Shown: positions 1-8,623 of the stretch, one piece after another | Numbering within the stretch: position 1 is the first letter of the stretch | Layout of the letters: the number at the start of each line of letters is the position of its first letter | NCBI GenBank assembly: GCA_934692665.1 | Contig: CAKUUG010000015.1 | Coordinates: 1-35,580, forward strand | DNA from: an uncultured Candidatus Melainabacteria bacterium | GTDB taxonomy: Bacteria > Cyanobacteriota > Vampirovibrionia > Gastranaerophilales > Gastranaerophilaceae | Reading direction: 5' to 3' | Length of the DNA: 35,580 nt | The notes under the pieces: generated by a model | Databases searched by the model: none | What the model was told of the DNA's origin: nothing | Seen by the model: the letters and a program-made list of their open reading frames with translations, nothing else | Position numbers and translations under genes: made by a program

Positions 1-370
1 CTTTAATTTTCTTTCTAACAGTACGAGGAAGCCAGTCAGAAGACCTTATTCTATCTATTATAGTACCTCTGATACGCATAAGCGCATAAGATTCAAACTT
101 GGCACCTTTCGAGGGATGATATTTTTCAATAGCATCAATGAGTCCTTCGATTCCAAAAGAAACAACATCATCAAAAGAAAAAGAAGGTGGCAAATTCACT
201 TTAACTCTACCCACTACGTATTTTGCAAGATATACATATTGCAAAATCAATTTATCTCTGATATCTTTTAGGGTTTTGTCCTTTAAATATATATCCCAAA
301 GCTCAGCCAATTCATCATCTGGCAACCTTTGTATTTTTTTGTACGAATCTATGTCGGATATTTGGCTCAT
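1..370 (-). CDS. fliA: RNA polymerase sigma factor, FliA/WhiG (sigma-28) family, N-terminal part
   Basis: The first 123 residues are visible; the 3' end lies outside the window. The ATG at 370-368 begins MSQISDIDSYKKIQRLPDDE. The rest matches sigma-70 region 1.2/2 of the FliA/WhiG family: a 'LILQYVYLAKYVVGRV' helix, then 'FSFDDVVSFGIEGLIDAIEKY', then 'KFESYALMRIRGTIIDRIR' (regions 2.3-2.4, which melt and read the -10 element), then 'SDWLPRTVRKKIK'. Family members direct RNA polymerase to flagellar, motility or developmental promoters. No Shine-Dalgarno is obvious just before the ATG; a GGGG run sits about 17 bases upstream. A FliO-like gene elsewhere in the window fits a flagellated organism. 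FliA versus WhiG cannot be decided from this fragment. Confidence 0.85.
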   Translation of the reverse strand, partial: MSQISDIDSYKKIQRLPDDELAELWDIYLKDKTLKDIRDKLILQYVYLAKYVVGRVKVNLPPSFSFDDVVSFGIEGLIDAIEKYHPSKGAKFESYALMRIRGTIIDRIRSSDWLPRTVRKKIK

Positions 371-433
371 TTTAAAGTGTTAGTTATCCCCAGTGTCTTA
401 ATATTACTTAATCATTTTTGCAAAAATAAGCAG

Positions 434-468
434 AAAAACCATCATCTATATACATGATGATGGTTTTT
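434..468 (-). terminator. Rho-independent terminator, possibly bidirectional
   Basis: A perfect 13-bp inverted repeat (434-446 and 456-468, AAAAACCATCATC type) with a 9-base loop lies just after the stop of the 476-898 gene. The arms end in A/T runs on both sides, so it could act on either strand. The gene to its left starts about 64 bases further on. Confidence 0.75.
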
Positions 469-475
469 AAAAAAT

Positions 476-898
476 TTAGTTATTTGGTAAATTTTTACTT
501 ATATTTTTTTTGGCAGCTTCAATATTTTTCATATTTTTGTTAATTGCTTTTAATTCACTTTTCAATGCTTTACAATTTTGAATAGCTGCTTGTTTTTCTG
601 CCAAAGCCGAGTTATATTTGTCTGTAACTTCGGTCAACTCTTGTCTAAGTTCAACTTGTGCATCATCAAGATTTACTATAGCACTAGAAAATTTTTGTTC
701 TTTGATAGAAGTTTTTGCATAAGCAGAAGTTGTAGAATTTACATTTGTTGTATTTTGAGAAGTTGTTTTTGTAGAAGTTATTGCAGGTGCAAGTTTAACC
801 TCTGTAGCATTACCCATTGAATCAAAAACTGTTTCAGCTGCATTTACTGATCCTATTAGTGACAAAAACATTGCAAAAAAAACTATATTTTTTTTCAT
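476..898 (-). CDS. Small exported coiled-coil protein of unknown function
   Basis: 140 residues. The start chosen is the ATG at 898-896 because a strong AGGAGG lies a few bases upstream; an in-frame ATG 18 codons earlier gives an unlikely N-terminus. The protein begins MKKNIVFFAMFLSLIGSVNA followed by AE, a textbook signal peptide with an A-x-A type cleavage site. After it comes a Thr/Ser/Asn-rich linker (about residues 30-65), then a predicted helical, charged coiled-coil stretch to the end (LDDAQVELRQELTEVTDKYN, then an Ala/Lys/Asn-rich helix). No enzyme motif is visible. It is a single-gene unit with its own promoter and terminator. It could be a periplasmic or surface structural protein; no family is recognised. 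Confidence 0.7.
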   Translation of the reverse strand: MKKNIVFFAMFLSLIGSVNAAETVFDSMGNATEVKLAPAITSTKTTSQNTTNVNSTTSAYAKTSIKEQKFSSAIVNLDDAQVELRQELTEVTDKYNSALAEKQAAIQNCKALKSELKAINKNMKNIEAAKKNISKNLPNN

Positions 899-922
899 AT
901 TATCCTCCAAAAAAATTCTACC

Positions 923-959
923 TAATGTAATTTTACTTGAATTTAACTTCAAACGTCAA
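923..959 (-). promoter_or_regulatory. Sigma-70 type promoter for the small exported protein
   Basis: On the minus strand, TTGACG (959-954) and TAAAAT (935-930) are 18 bases apart. The expected start is near 923, giving a leader of about 25 bases that carries AGGAGG. This is a conventional leadered promoter, unlike the leaderless ones elsewhere in the window. Confidence 0.6.
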
Positions 960-992
960 ACAAAATAAGAATAATTCAACTTTTTATTTGAG

Positions 993-1020
993 AAAAATCG
1001 GGGTTTTTGCCCCGATTTTT
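993..1020 (-). terminator. Rho-independent terminator at the end of the 13-gene operon
   Basis: Arms AAAAATCGGGG (993-1003) and CCCCGATTTTT (1010-1020) form an 11-bp stem with a 6-base loop, followed on the minus strand by a run of T. It abuts the stop codon of the FprA C-terminal fragment, so it closes the long minus-strand gene train. Confidence 0.85.
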
Positions 1021-1688
1021 TAGTTAGTCTTTATATCATTAGCCAGATTTTTTGCAATTTCGTCAATTTCTGAGCTTTGAGATTTTTTGAGCGTGGATTT
1101 TAGAGTGATTTTATTTTCTAAAATTTTACTGTTTTTCATTTTTTCTATTTTACTTTTTAGCGTTTCACCGCAATTACAAGCCCAAGAACCATTTTCGATT
1201 ATAGCATAAGTTCTGTTTTGCAAATTGTGTTTAATCAAGTTGTTAACAAAATTGTCCATCGTAACAAATACTTCATTGTTGTATGTAGTTGTTGCAAGGA
1301 GAATATGTGAGTATTTAAAGCACTGTGCCAAAACCTCAGAACTATCCGATTGCGAAATATTGTATGTCTTTATGTTTTTGATGCCGTTTTGAGCCAACTT
1401 CACTGCCACGACATCAGCAGCGTTTTGCGTGCCACCATAAACACTACTATAAACAACAAGGCAAGATTTAATTTCCGGTGTATAGTTTGCCCAAAGAACG
1501 TATTTTTCGAATAATTCTTTTATTTTTGATTTTAAAATCACACCATGCAAAGGACAAATCATTTTTATGTCCAGATTTTTTGCTTTGTTTAGTAATGCAT
1601 TTGTTTGCACGCCGTATTTTCCTACGATATTTGTATAATATCTTCTATATTCATCAATATTTAGTTCAGTATCTTCGTCAAATAAATT
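1020..1688 (-). pseudogene. fprA: Flavodiiron protein FprA, C-terminal fragment (flavodoxin domain), frame-disrupted
   Basis: This reading frame is open from 1688 to a stop at 1022-1020 but has no proper start of its own; an in-frame non-ATG start at 1610 would yield 196 residues. Visible pieces are 'NLFDEDTELNIDEYRRYYTN', then 'MICPLHGV' with the last diiron His ligand, then a flavodoxin domain with the FMN phosphate loop 'YSSVYGGTQN' and the later 'IENGSWACNCGETL' segment. These are the second half of an A-type flavodiiron protein, which reduces O2 to water or NO to N2O. The first half lies in another frame at 1661-2176. The gene is last in the operon, just before the terminator. Confidence 0.85.
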
Positions 1689-2176
1689 TTATCAGTTGCA
1701 TCGTATGTAACCATAACTTCCGGCCAGTGAACCATAGGTGCCATAACAAAAACAAGATTATGTTTTCCTGTATTTATAGAATCATTTTCTTTTACAATAT
1801 GAAAGTTATTTTCTATATCTATATCAAAATCGAAAAACTGAAACAACATTTGTTTTAATTTTTGATTGCAGACGATTTTTACATTCGGGAATTTTTCTAT
1901 AACGTCTTTTATTAATGCACTGTGGTCAGGCTCAATGTGGTTAATTACAAAGTAATCCAGACTTTTGCCATTTAGCAAATAAAGCAAATTATCGAAAAAT
2001 TGTCCAAAACATGACTTGTCAACAGTATCAAAAAGTACAGTTTTTTCATCGTTTAAAAAATATGAATTGTAACTAACACCATCTTTTACAGGGTAAACGC
2101 TCTCAAAAAGTGCAATTCTTCTATCGTTGCAGCCAATATAATAGTAGTCATTATTTATTTGTTGAATGTTGTACAT
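1661..2176 (-). pseudogene. fprA: Flavodiiron protein FprA, N-terminal fragment (metallo-beta-lactamase domain), frame-disrupted
   Basis: 171 residues from the ATG at 2176-2174, preceded by a good GGGAGGT Shine-Dalgarno. The fragment keeps the diiron ligand motif H-x-E-x-D-H in 'NHIEPDHSALI' and the next His in 'MVHWPEVMVTYD'. It then reads out of frame after 'TDKI' and stops. In intact relatives 'TDKI' is followed by about 17 residues (LFSADAFG type) carrying the bridging Asp, then 'N-L/I-F-D-E'. Here that segment is missing and the frame changes, at about 1680-1692. The rest looks undamaged, so the lesion is probably recent, or it is a sequencing/assembly error. As read, no functional diiron enzyme can be made. 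Confidence 0.85.
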
Positions 2177-2190
2177 ATTTTACCTCCCGA

Positions 2191-4752
2191 TCAATATACA
2201 ATTTCGAGTTTTGAACCGTTTTGTGTTTTTATTGCAACGATTTGATTTTGTATTCTGTTTTTTAATTCTTCAACATGGGAAATTATGCCAATCTGTCGTT
2301 TTGAATTTGATAATTCAGAAATAACATTTATAGCAAGTTCCAACGACTCAGAATCCAAAGTACCAAACCCTTCATCAATAAAAAGAGTATCGATATTTAT
2401 TATACCAGAAATATTTGCAACGCAATCAGAAAGCCCCAATGCCAGAGAAAGTGCGGCTTTGAAAGATTCACCACCGGAAAGAGTCTTTGTTGCACGCTTT
2501 TTAAAAGTATAAAAATCCATAACATCCAACTCGAGAGCAGTTTTTGAAACCAAATTGTCAATTTCTGTTTTTCTTTGCAAAATATAGCGATTATTTGTCA
2601 TCCTTTTAAAATGTTTGTTTGCTTCATACAAAACCATATCCAAATAATACCCTTGTATATATTGTTCGAAAGTGATTTTTGCCTTGTTTGCCATGTTTCC
2701 ATTTGCCATTTCGGAAAGGACTTTATATTCTTTGTACATTTTTTCATTTTGCAAAAATTCATTATATTTTTTTTCAATTTTATAAATCAAATCACAATTC
2801 AAACTTTTCTTTGCAGAAATGTTTTCAAGTTCTATTTGCAAATTTTTTAAAGAAATTTCAAGCTCATTTTTCTTTTGTTCGACAACAGAAAAAGTATTTA
2901 CATCGATATTTTTTTGTTCGTCAATTTGCGAATTCAACAATTCAATATTTGATTTCAGTTTTTGAATTTTTGTATTAAAAATATTATAGTTTTCTTCTGT
3001 TTTTTTGATATTATTTTCAAGAATTTTTAGAGAATCTGATGTTGTTTTATATTCTTCTTTTAGAGTTTTAGTATCAGTTTTAATATCTTTTTTAAGGGTT
3101 TCAATTTTTGATATGATAGAAGAAACTTCAAAAAGAATTTTTTCCTTTTCTGATGAATTCAGTTCTAATTCATCTTCTGTTTTTTTAATTTCTTTATTGT
3201 AATCTATATTTTTAACGTTTTGAAAATCGATATCATTTTCATCAAATTCTATACCAAAACGTGTTTTTAAATTTTCAAAATTTTCTTTCAAATTGCTCAA
3301 AGAAGAATTTATTTTTCCGCATTCGAGAGATAAATCAGCAAGATTATTTTGCAAAAAATTCAATTCGTTTTTTTGTTTATCCAATTTTTCTTTTGAAACA
3401 TCCGAGTCATTTATTTTGGCAGGATTTGGGTGAATTTTTGAGCCACAAACAGGACAGGGGGTATCTTCTTTTAAATCTTTTGCCAAAATTCCCGCCTGAA
3501 TAGACAAATACATATTATACAAAAAATCGAATTCGTTTTTTTTATTTTGAACAAGTATTTTAAAATCTTCAAATTCTTTTTGTTTTAAAGACAAAGTTTC
3601 TTTCGTGTCTAAAATTTTTAAGTAAGAATTTTTTAAAAAATCATTTTTTAAATTCAAAAGTTTTGAATTTAATTTTTGAAAATTTTCTGCGTTTTTATTT
3701 TTCTTTTTATCTAAAATAAGAAATTTTTCGTTTTCAATTTCTATTTCTTCAATTTTTTCGATATCTGATTTTAGGTCATTTATTTTTGTTTTTAAAAAAT
3801 CTTTTTGTTTGTTTTTTTCATCCAAATGCTTGTATTCATTTTCTATTGGCAAAAATTGCTGTCCTAAAATCGAGAGTTCCTTTTCGAATTTTTCTTTATT
3901 TTCCAAAAGATTTTGTTTGGTTTTGATGTTTTCAAGAATTTTATTATATTCTATAAATTCTTTTTGAATATTTGATAATTTTTTGTTTTTTGCTTCATAA
4001 TGTTTTGAATCTATTGAATTTTCGTTTTTTATTTTTAAAATAAATTCATCAAAAGAATTTAATTCACCAAATTTTTGGTAATTGTTTTTCAAATCATTAA
4101 TTTCAATATCTTCTGACGAAATCTGTGCAATATACTGCAGAATTGAATTTTTATCCAAATTGTACTTGTTTTTATATGACAAAAATTCGTCTTTTAATTT
4201 TGACGCTAAATCTAAGTATTTTTGCGTTTTGAATATTGTTCTAAAAATTTTACTTCTTGTTTGTGTATCTGAATTCAAAAGTTTCAAAAATTCGCCTTGA
4301 GCCAAAAGTGCAATTTGCGAAAATTGTTCAGCATTAATTCCTAAAATTTCATTTATCAGTTTTTTTACTTCATCGTTTTTTGTAATTATTTTTCTATCAG
4401 GAAGATAAAATTCAACACATGATGGAACTTCTCTATATCCTTCGCCTTTTAGTTTTTTTCTCAAGTATGAAGGAGTGCGAAGAATTTTGTACTCTTCCCC
4501 ATTAAACAAAAACGAAAATTCGACAAATGTTTTTGTGTCATCTTTTGCAAAATGACTCCTAAACGAGTCTTTTTCTCTTAAACTGCCTGAAGCACAATCA
4601 AACAAAGCATAACAAATACCATCAAAAATCGTTGTTTTGCCGGAACCTGTTGCACCATTAATCAAGTACAAATTCCCCAATTTTTCAAAAGGAATTTCAA
4701 CCCTATCAGGATATGCACCGAATGCTTGCATTGTTAGTTTTATTGGTCGCAT
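2191..4752 (-). CDS. sbcC: SbcC, ATPase subunit of the SbcCD (Rad50-Mre11 type) nuclease
   Basis: 853 residues. Walker A is GATGSGKT at residues 33-40. A very long coiled coil with Lys/Asn/Glu-rich heptads occupies about 190-700 and is broken near residue 432 by the zinc hook CPVC (CPVCGSKIHPNP). The ABC signature is 'TLSGGESFKAALSLALGL', and Walker B with its catalytic Glu is 'IDTLFIDEGFGTLD'. This is the complete Rad50/SbcC architecture. The protein pairs with SbcD to cut hairpins and process DNA double-strand ends in the cytoplasm. The start ATG overlaps the sbcD stop by one base (TAATG), so translation is probably coupled. Length is a little short of E. coli SbcC but usual for Gram-positive and cyanobacterial members. 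Confidence 0.95.
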   Translation of the reverse strand: MRPIKLTMQAFGAYPDRVEIPFEKLGNLYLINGATGSGKTTIFDGICYALFDCASGSLREKDSFRSHFAKDDTKTFVEFSFLFNGEEYKILRTPSYLRKKLKGEGYREVPSCVEFYLPDRKIITKNDEVKKLINEILGINAEQFSQIALLAQGEFLKLLNSDTQTRSKIFRTIFKTQKYLDLASKLKDEFLSYKNKYNLDKNSILQYIAQISSEDIEINDLKNNYQKFGELNSFDEFILKIKNENSIDSKHYEAKNKKLSNIQKEFIEYNKILENIKTKQNLLENKEKFEKELSILGQQFLPIENEYKHLDEKNKQKDFLKTKINDLKSDIEKIEEIEIENEKFLILDKKKNKNAENFQKLNSKLLNLKNDFLKNSYLKILDTKETLSLKQKEFEDFKILVQNKKNEFDFLYNMYLSIQAGILAKDLKEDTPCPVCGSKIHPNPAKINDSDVSKEKLDKQKNELNFLQNNLADLSLECGKINSSLSNLKENFENLKTRFGIEFDENDIDFQNVKNIDYNKEIKKTEDELELNSSEKEKILFEVSSIISKIETLKKDIKTDTKTLKEEYKTTSDSLKILENNIKKTEENYNIFNTKIQKLKSNIELLNSQIDEQKNIDVNTFSVVEQKKNELEISLKNLQIELENISAKKSLNCDLIYKIEKKYNEFLQNEKMYKEYKVLSEMANGNMANKAKITFEQYIQGYYLDMVLYEANKHFKRMTNNRYILQRKTEIDNLVSKTALELDVMDFYTFKKRATKTLSGGESFKAALSLALGLSDCVANISGIINIDTLFIDEGFGTLDSESLELAINVISELSNSKRQIGIISHVEELKNRIQNQIVAIKTQNGSKLEIVY

Positions 4753-5882
4753 TAGGATTCTCCTTTTGAATTTATTATATTTTTTAGAATTTCTTTTTTA
4801 CTTTCGTCGATTTCTTTTTCAGATTGAAGTTTATAAAAATCCTCAAAATGTTCAAGGATTGTTTTTGTTTTTGTATTTTTCAAATTAAATATATTATTTG
4901 AATTTCTTGTAAAAATATTGTCAAAATCAAGAAGCATAATATTGGAATAAATCGAAGCCAATTTCTTTTTTGCATCGATTACTTCTTCGTCTTTTAAAAC
5001 AAAGTGAATATAGTCATCTGTTTTTATTTTTGAATAAAAGTCTTTGTTTAAAAATTCTTCTATAAAACCTTTGTACTCTTTCATTTCGTGGAGAAAATCA
5101 ATTTTTTCAAATAAAATATTTACTTCTTTTTTGTCTTTTATATCAACTATTGTGAAAAGTTTTTTTTGATTTATTTCTGAAAAAGAATACTTCAACAACG
5201 AACCGGCGTAGCGAATTTTTTCTTTCCCTATTTTTTGAGGGCAATGCAAATGCCCTAATGCGACATAATCAAAATCATCAAAAATTTTAGACATCACAAC
5301 ATCAATACTACCAACTGATTTTTCTTCGCTATCTGATTGTATACATTCGTTTTCAAAATCAGAAACAAACTGGTGTGCAACCAGAATGTTAAATTTTTCT
5401 TTATTTAAAACTGTATTTTCAATTACCGTTTTAATCGCATCAGTGTAGTTGTTTATTTCCGCTTTTGGGTAGAATTTTCTAATTATTGCAGGGTATAAAT
5501 AAGGCAAAAGAAAAACATCTACATTATTTTCAAGCTCAAATTTTTCTAATTTTCCATTAAAAGTATTTGAAAAATAGATATTATTCTTTTGGAGCAATTT
5601 GGAAAGATAAGAAAGCCTTTCTAAATTGTCATGGTTGCCTGAAATAATGAATATTTTTTTATTTCTTTTTTCTATTTCGACCAAAAAATCGCTAAACACC
5701 TCTAGTGCCGAAATAGATGGTATAGGTCTATCAAAAACATCTCCCGCAATGACAACAAAATCAATATCATCTCTATCTATCAAGTTCAATGCTTGAAAAA
5801 GAGCATTTCTTTGTTCTTGTATCATTGAGATATCGTTTACTTTTTTTCCTATGTGCAAATCAGCCAAATGTAAAAATTTCAT
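4752..5882 (-). CDS. sbcD: SbcD, Mre11-type nuclease subunit
   Basis: 376 residues with all metallophosphoesterase motifs: D-x-H in 'HLADLHIG' (Asp8, His10), 'GDVFDRP' (Asp48), 'SGNHDN' (Asn83, His84), 'LVAHQFV' and 'LGHLHCPQ'. These bind two Mn ions in the Mre11/SbcD active site. The C-terminal part (about 280-376) would carry the SbcC-binding segment. It is the nuclease partner of SbcC, encoded immediately downstream with a one-base overlap, and it starts 2 bases after the hpt stop. Confidence 0.95.
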   Translation of the reverse strand: MKFLHLADLHIGKKVNDISMIQEQRNALFQALNLIDRDDIDFVVIAGDVFDRPIPSISALEVFSDFLVEIEKRNKKIFIISGNHDNLERLSYLSKLLQKNNIYFSNTFNGKLEKFELENNVDVFLLPYLYPAIIRKFYPKAEINNYTDAIKTVIENTVLNKEKFNILVAHQFVSDFENECIQSDSEEKSVGSIDVVMSKIFDDFDYVALGHLHCPQKIGKEKIRYAGSLLKYSFSEINQKKLFTIVDIKDKKEVNILFEKIDFLHEMKEYKGFIEEFLNKDFYSKIKTDDYIHFVLKDEEVIDAKKKLASIYSNIMLLDFDNIFTRNSNNIFNLKNTKTKTILEHFEDFYKLQSEKEIDESKKEILKNIINSKGES

Positions 5883-5884
5883 TT

Positions 5885-6418
5885 TTATTCAAAATACCCA
5901 ATGTAATCCAGATTTCTATACAACTCGCAATAATCAAGCCCAAAACCGACAATAAATTTATCATCTATATCGAATGCAGAAAAATCAGGAACGACATCAT
6001 ATTTTCTGGCACATTTTTTATCAAATAATACTGCCAACTTTACATCTTTTGCTTTGCATTTGTGTTTTATAAATTTCAATAAAAAGTCAAGCGTAAGGCC
6101 GGTATCAACAATATCTTCTACAACTAAAACATTTTTATCTTCAAATTTTGGCAAATTAATATTAAAAGATTTTATTTGTCCTGTTGAATGCTGATTGTTT
6201 CCATAACTGGATAAAGACACAAACTCCATTTTTACAGGCATTTTCAGGTGTTTAGACAGTTCTGTAAAAAACATTACAGCACCTCTTAAAACGCAAATCA
6301 AATTCAAAACTTCATTGTTGTCATAACAAGAGTTTATTTCAGATGCGACTTGCACAATCCTTTCTTTTAGCTGTTTTGAATCTATAAGAACTTTTAAATC
6401 TTTAATATCTTTTTCCAT
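5885..6418 (-). CDS. hpt: Hypoxanthine phosphoribosyltransferase
   Basis: 177 residues from the ATG at 6418-6416. That start is chosen because it follows the tilS stop by 2 bases and has AAGG upstream; a longer in-frame start would overlap tilS by about 50 bases and add a Lys-rich tail not seen in the family. The PRPP-binding loop 'VVEDIVDTGLTL' is at residues 99-110 with the acidic pair Glu101-Asp102. The flexible loop 'SLSSYGNNQHSTGQI' and the base-binding C-terminus 'DKFIVGFGLDYCELYRNLDY' are also present. The enzyme salvages hypoxanthine and guanine to IMP and GMP with PRPP. The tilS-hpt pairing is common in bacteria. Confidence 0.93.
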   Translation of the reverse strand: MEKDIKDLKVLIDSKQLKERIVQVASEINSCYDNNEVLNLICVLRGAVMFFTELSKHLKMPVKMEFVSLSSYGNNQHSTGQIKSFNINLPKFEDKNVLVVEDIVDTGLTLDFLLKFIKHKCKAKDVKLAVLFDKKCARKYDVVPDFSAFDIDDKFIVGFGLDYCELYRNLDYIGYFE

Positions 6419-6420
6419 TT

Positions 6421-7344
6421 TTACCTTTTTTCTATAAATATCATTTTTCTTCTTGTTCTTAAAAAACAATTTTGATTAAGCGAAGTTTTTGAACATTTGT
6501 TTTGCATAATAAAATCATCATACATCAAAAGATTTTTTCTATTTCTATATTTCAGATAACCGCCAATAAAGTCATTTAAAATCTCAAGACGCATTTCTTG
6601 TTTTAAATTTGTGTATTTTTCATAAAAAATTTTGTCTTCTTTAAAAATTTCTTGTTTTGTTTTTTCTATTTCTTTTTGAATAATTTTCGAAGATTGAATA
6701 GAATTCAGAATCAAATTATTTATAGAATCTATATACTTTGGATTTATTTCTTCAAAAATAGGAAGAATTTTGTTTCTTATCAGATTTCTTTTGTATTTTG
6801 AATCTTCATTAGAACTATCAATTTTGTAATTGAGGTTATTTTTTTCTAAATAATCATAAATTTCTTTTTTTGTAATATCTAAAAGCGGCCTATAATAAAT
6901 ATCTCTGACTTTTGGAATAGCACAAAGACCGGCAATAGAAGTGCCTTTTATTATTCTATAAACAAGAGTTTCTATGTTGTCATTTTTATTGTGTGCTAAA
7001 AATACGAATTTTGAATCGTATTTTATAGCTGCTTTTTCAAAAAATTCGTAGCGTAATTGTCTTGCAATCTCTTCAGTTTTTTTTGTATTTTCATTAGCTT
7101 TTCCGATTTCAAACGAAAAACCAAAATCATTAGCGAATTTTTCGGTAAATTTTTCTTCTTCGTTTGCTTCTTTTCTCCAGCCATGGTTAAAATAAGCCAA
7201 AATTACATCAAGATTGTATTTTTCTTTTACTTTTGAAAACAAATGAGCAAGACATACGCTGTCAGGCCCTGCTGAAAACCCGACAATTACTTTTGTGTCT
7301 TTAATTTTATTATTTAATAAAAAATTTTCTAAAACTTCTTGCAT
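6421..7344 (-). CDS. tilS: tRNA(Ile)-lysidine synthase
   Basis: 307 residues. The N-terminal PP-loop ATPase has 'VGFSAGPDSVCLAHLF' at about 21-36, where the family usually reads SGGxDS. Other marks are 'YFNHGWRKEANEEE', 'ATP-site' follow-on 'LAHNKNDNIETLVYRIIKG', 'RPLLDITKKEIYDYL' and 'RNLIRNKILP'. TilS modifies C34 of tRNA-Ile(CAU) to lysidine so that it reads AUA. Length fits the short form lacking the extra C-terminal domain of E. coli TilS. It begins 3 bases after the lysC stop and ends 2 bases before hpt. The Gly-to-Ala change in the ATP loop is unusual but probably tolerated. Confidence 0.92.
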   Translation of the reverse strand: MQEVLENFLLNNKIKDTKVIVGFSAGPDSVCLAHLFSKVKEKYNLDVILAYFNHGWRKEANEEEKFTEKFANDFGFSFEIGKANENTKKTEEIARQLRYEFFEKAAIKYDSKFVFLAHNKNDNIETLVYRIIKGTSIAGLCAIPKVRDIYYRPLLDITKKEIYDYLEKNNLNYKIDSSNEDSKYKRNLIRNKILPIFEEINPKYIDSINNLILNSIQSSKIIQKEIEKTKQEIFKEDKIFYEKYTNLKQEMRLEILNDFIGGYLKYRNRKNLLMYDDFIMQNKCSKTSLNQNCFLRTRRKMIFIEKR

Positions 7345-7347
7345 TTG

Positions 7348-8610
7348 CTACAGTATCGGCAAATCACCTTTTACATCAGCGACTTGTGCTCCGTCCAAAT
7401 TAAATACTTCTGCAAGAGCTTTTATTGCTGCTTGTGAGTATTTTTTTTCAATTAAACAGCTAATTTTAATCTCACTTGTAGAAATCATTTTGATATTTAT
7501 TTTGTTTTGAGCTAATGTATCAAACATTTTTGCTGCAATACCGGGTCTGTCTATCATGCCTGCACCAACAATAGACACTTTTGCAATATCTTCATCAATA
7601 AAGATGTTTGTTGCAGAAAGAATAGAAGAAATTTTGTCTTTTATTGAATTAAATTTGTCAAAATCTTCTTTTGCAATAGTAAATGCTATGTCGTTTGTAT
7701 TTTTAGAATTTCTTGCATAAGACTGAATAATCATATCAACGCTCAAATTGTGTTCAGCAAGCAAATTAAACAAACGAGCAGCATTACCCGGTTCATCTAC
7801 GATATCACAAATAACTATTCTCAATTGCGACTTGTCACTGGCAACACCTGTAACAGGTTTTGTTAATTCCATTTCATCAACTCCTATTATTAAAGTTCCT
7901 AAATCATCGAGTTTAAAAGAGCTTCTGACTCTCATTGGCATGTTGTGTAATTTTGCTGTTTCAACAGAACGAGGGTGAAGAACGTTAGCACCTACTCTAG
8001 CCAATTCCAGCATTTCTTCATAAGATATTTTGGATAATTTTTGTGCAGTTTCTACTATTCTGGGGTCAGTCGTATAGACACCTTCCACATCAGAATATAT
8101 ATCACACCTATCGGCATTTAAAGCACAAGCCAGAGCAACAGCCGTTGTATCAGAGCCGCCTCTACCGAGTGTAGTTATTTCATTGTTTCCACAAACACCT
8201 TGGAATCCTGCAACGATTACAATTTCATCATCATTCAAATGAGCTTTCATATTTGTTGTATCAATATCAACAATTCTAGCCCTCATGTGACAATCTTCTG
8301 TTTTAATTCCCGCTTGTAGACCGGTCATGCTGACTGCTCTATAGCCCATTTCATTAATTGCCATTGCAAGCAAAGACATAGAAATTTGTTCTCCGGTAGA
8401 CATTAACATATCCATTTCTCTTTCTGACGGAGAAGAAGTTATTTCTTTTGCCATTTTAACCAAATTGTCTGTAGTGTGTCCCATTGCAGAGACAACAACG
8501 ACAACGGAGTTTCCGTTTTTCTTTTCTTTAATAACGGCGTTTGCTACGTTTTTTATTTTTTCTATATCAGCGACGGAAGTACCGCCAAATTTTTGAACAA
8601 TAAGTCCCAT
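7348..8610 (-). CDS. lysC: Aspartate kinase
   Basis: 420 residues, a single-function class with two C-terminal ACT domains. The N-terminal kinase motif is 'VQKFGGTSVAD' (residues 5-15); further marks are 'VVVVSAMGHTTDNLV', 'TLGRGGSDTTAVALA' and 'CDIYSDVEGVYTTDPRIV'. The two ACT domains follow from about 265 and 345 ('VSIVGAGMIDRPGIAAKMF'). The enzyme phosphorylates aspartate as the first step toward Lys, Thr, Met and diaminopimelate, and the ACT pair is the usual site of Lys/Thr feedback. A clear AAGAGGT Shine-Dalgarno precedes the ATG. It lies between the long TPR gene and tilS, 13 and 3 bases away. Confidence 0.95.
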   Translation of the reverse strand: MGLIVQKFGGTSVADIEKIKNVANAVIKEKKNGNSVVVVVSAMGHTTDNLVKMAKEITSSPSEREMDMLMSTGEQISMSLLAMAINEMGYRAVSMTGLQAGIKTEDCHMRARIVDIDTTNMKAHLNDDEIVIVAGFQGVCGNNEITTLGRGGSDTTAVALACALNADRCDIYSDVEGVYTTDPRIVETAQKLSKISYEEMLELARVGANVLHPRSVETAKLHNMPMRVRSSFKLDDLGTLIIGVDEMELTKPVTGVASDKSQLRIVICDIVDEPGNAARLFNLLAEHNLSVDMIIQSYARNSKNTNDIAFTIAKEDFDKFNSIKDKISSILSATNIFIDEDIAKVSIVGAGMIDRPGIAAKMFDTLAQNKINIKMISTSEIKISCLIEKKYSQAAIKALAEVFNLDGAQVADVKGDLPIL

Positions 8611-8623
8611 TTATACCTCTTTT

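Noticed and set aside
1661..1700. Programmed ribosomal frameshift joining the two fprA halves
   Set aside because: No slippery heptamer is evident, and even a perfect shift would still lack the segment with the bridging Asp ligand. A deletion explains both facts.
2500..4300. Plus-strand open frames across the sbcC coiled coil
   Set aside because: They are Phe/Leu/Ile-rich mirror translations of Lys/Glu/Asn-rich coiled coil, without starts or ribosome sites, and lie wholly antisense to a well-supported gene.
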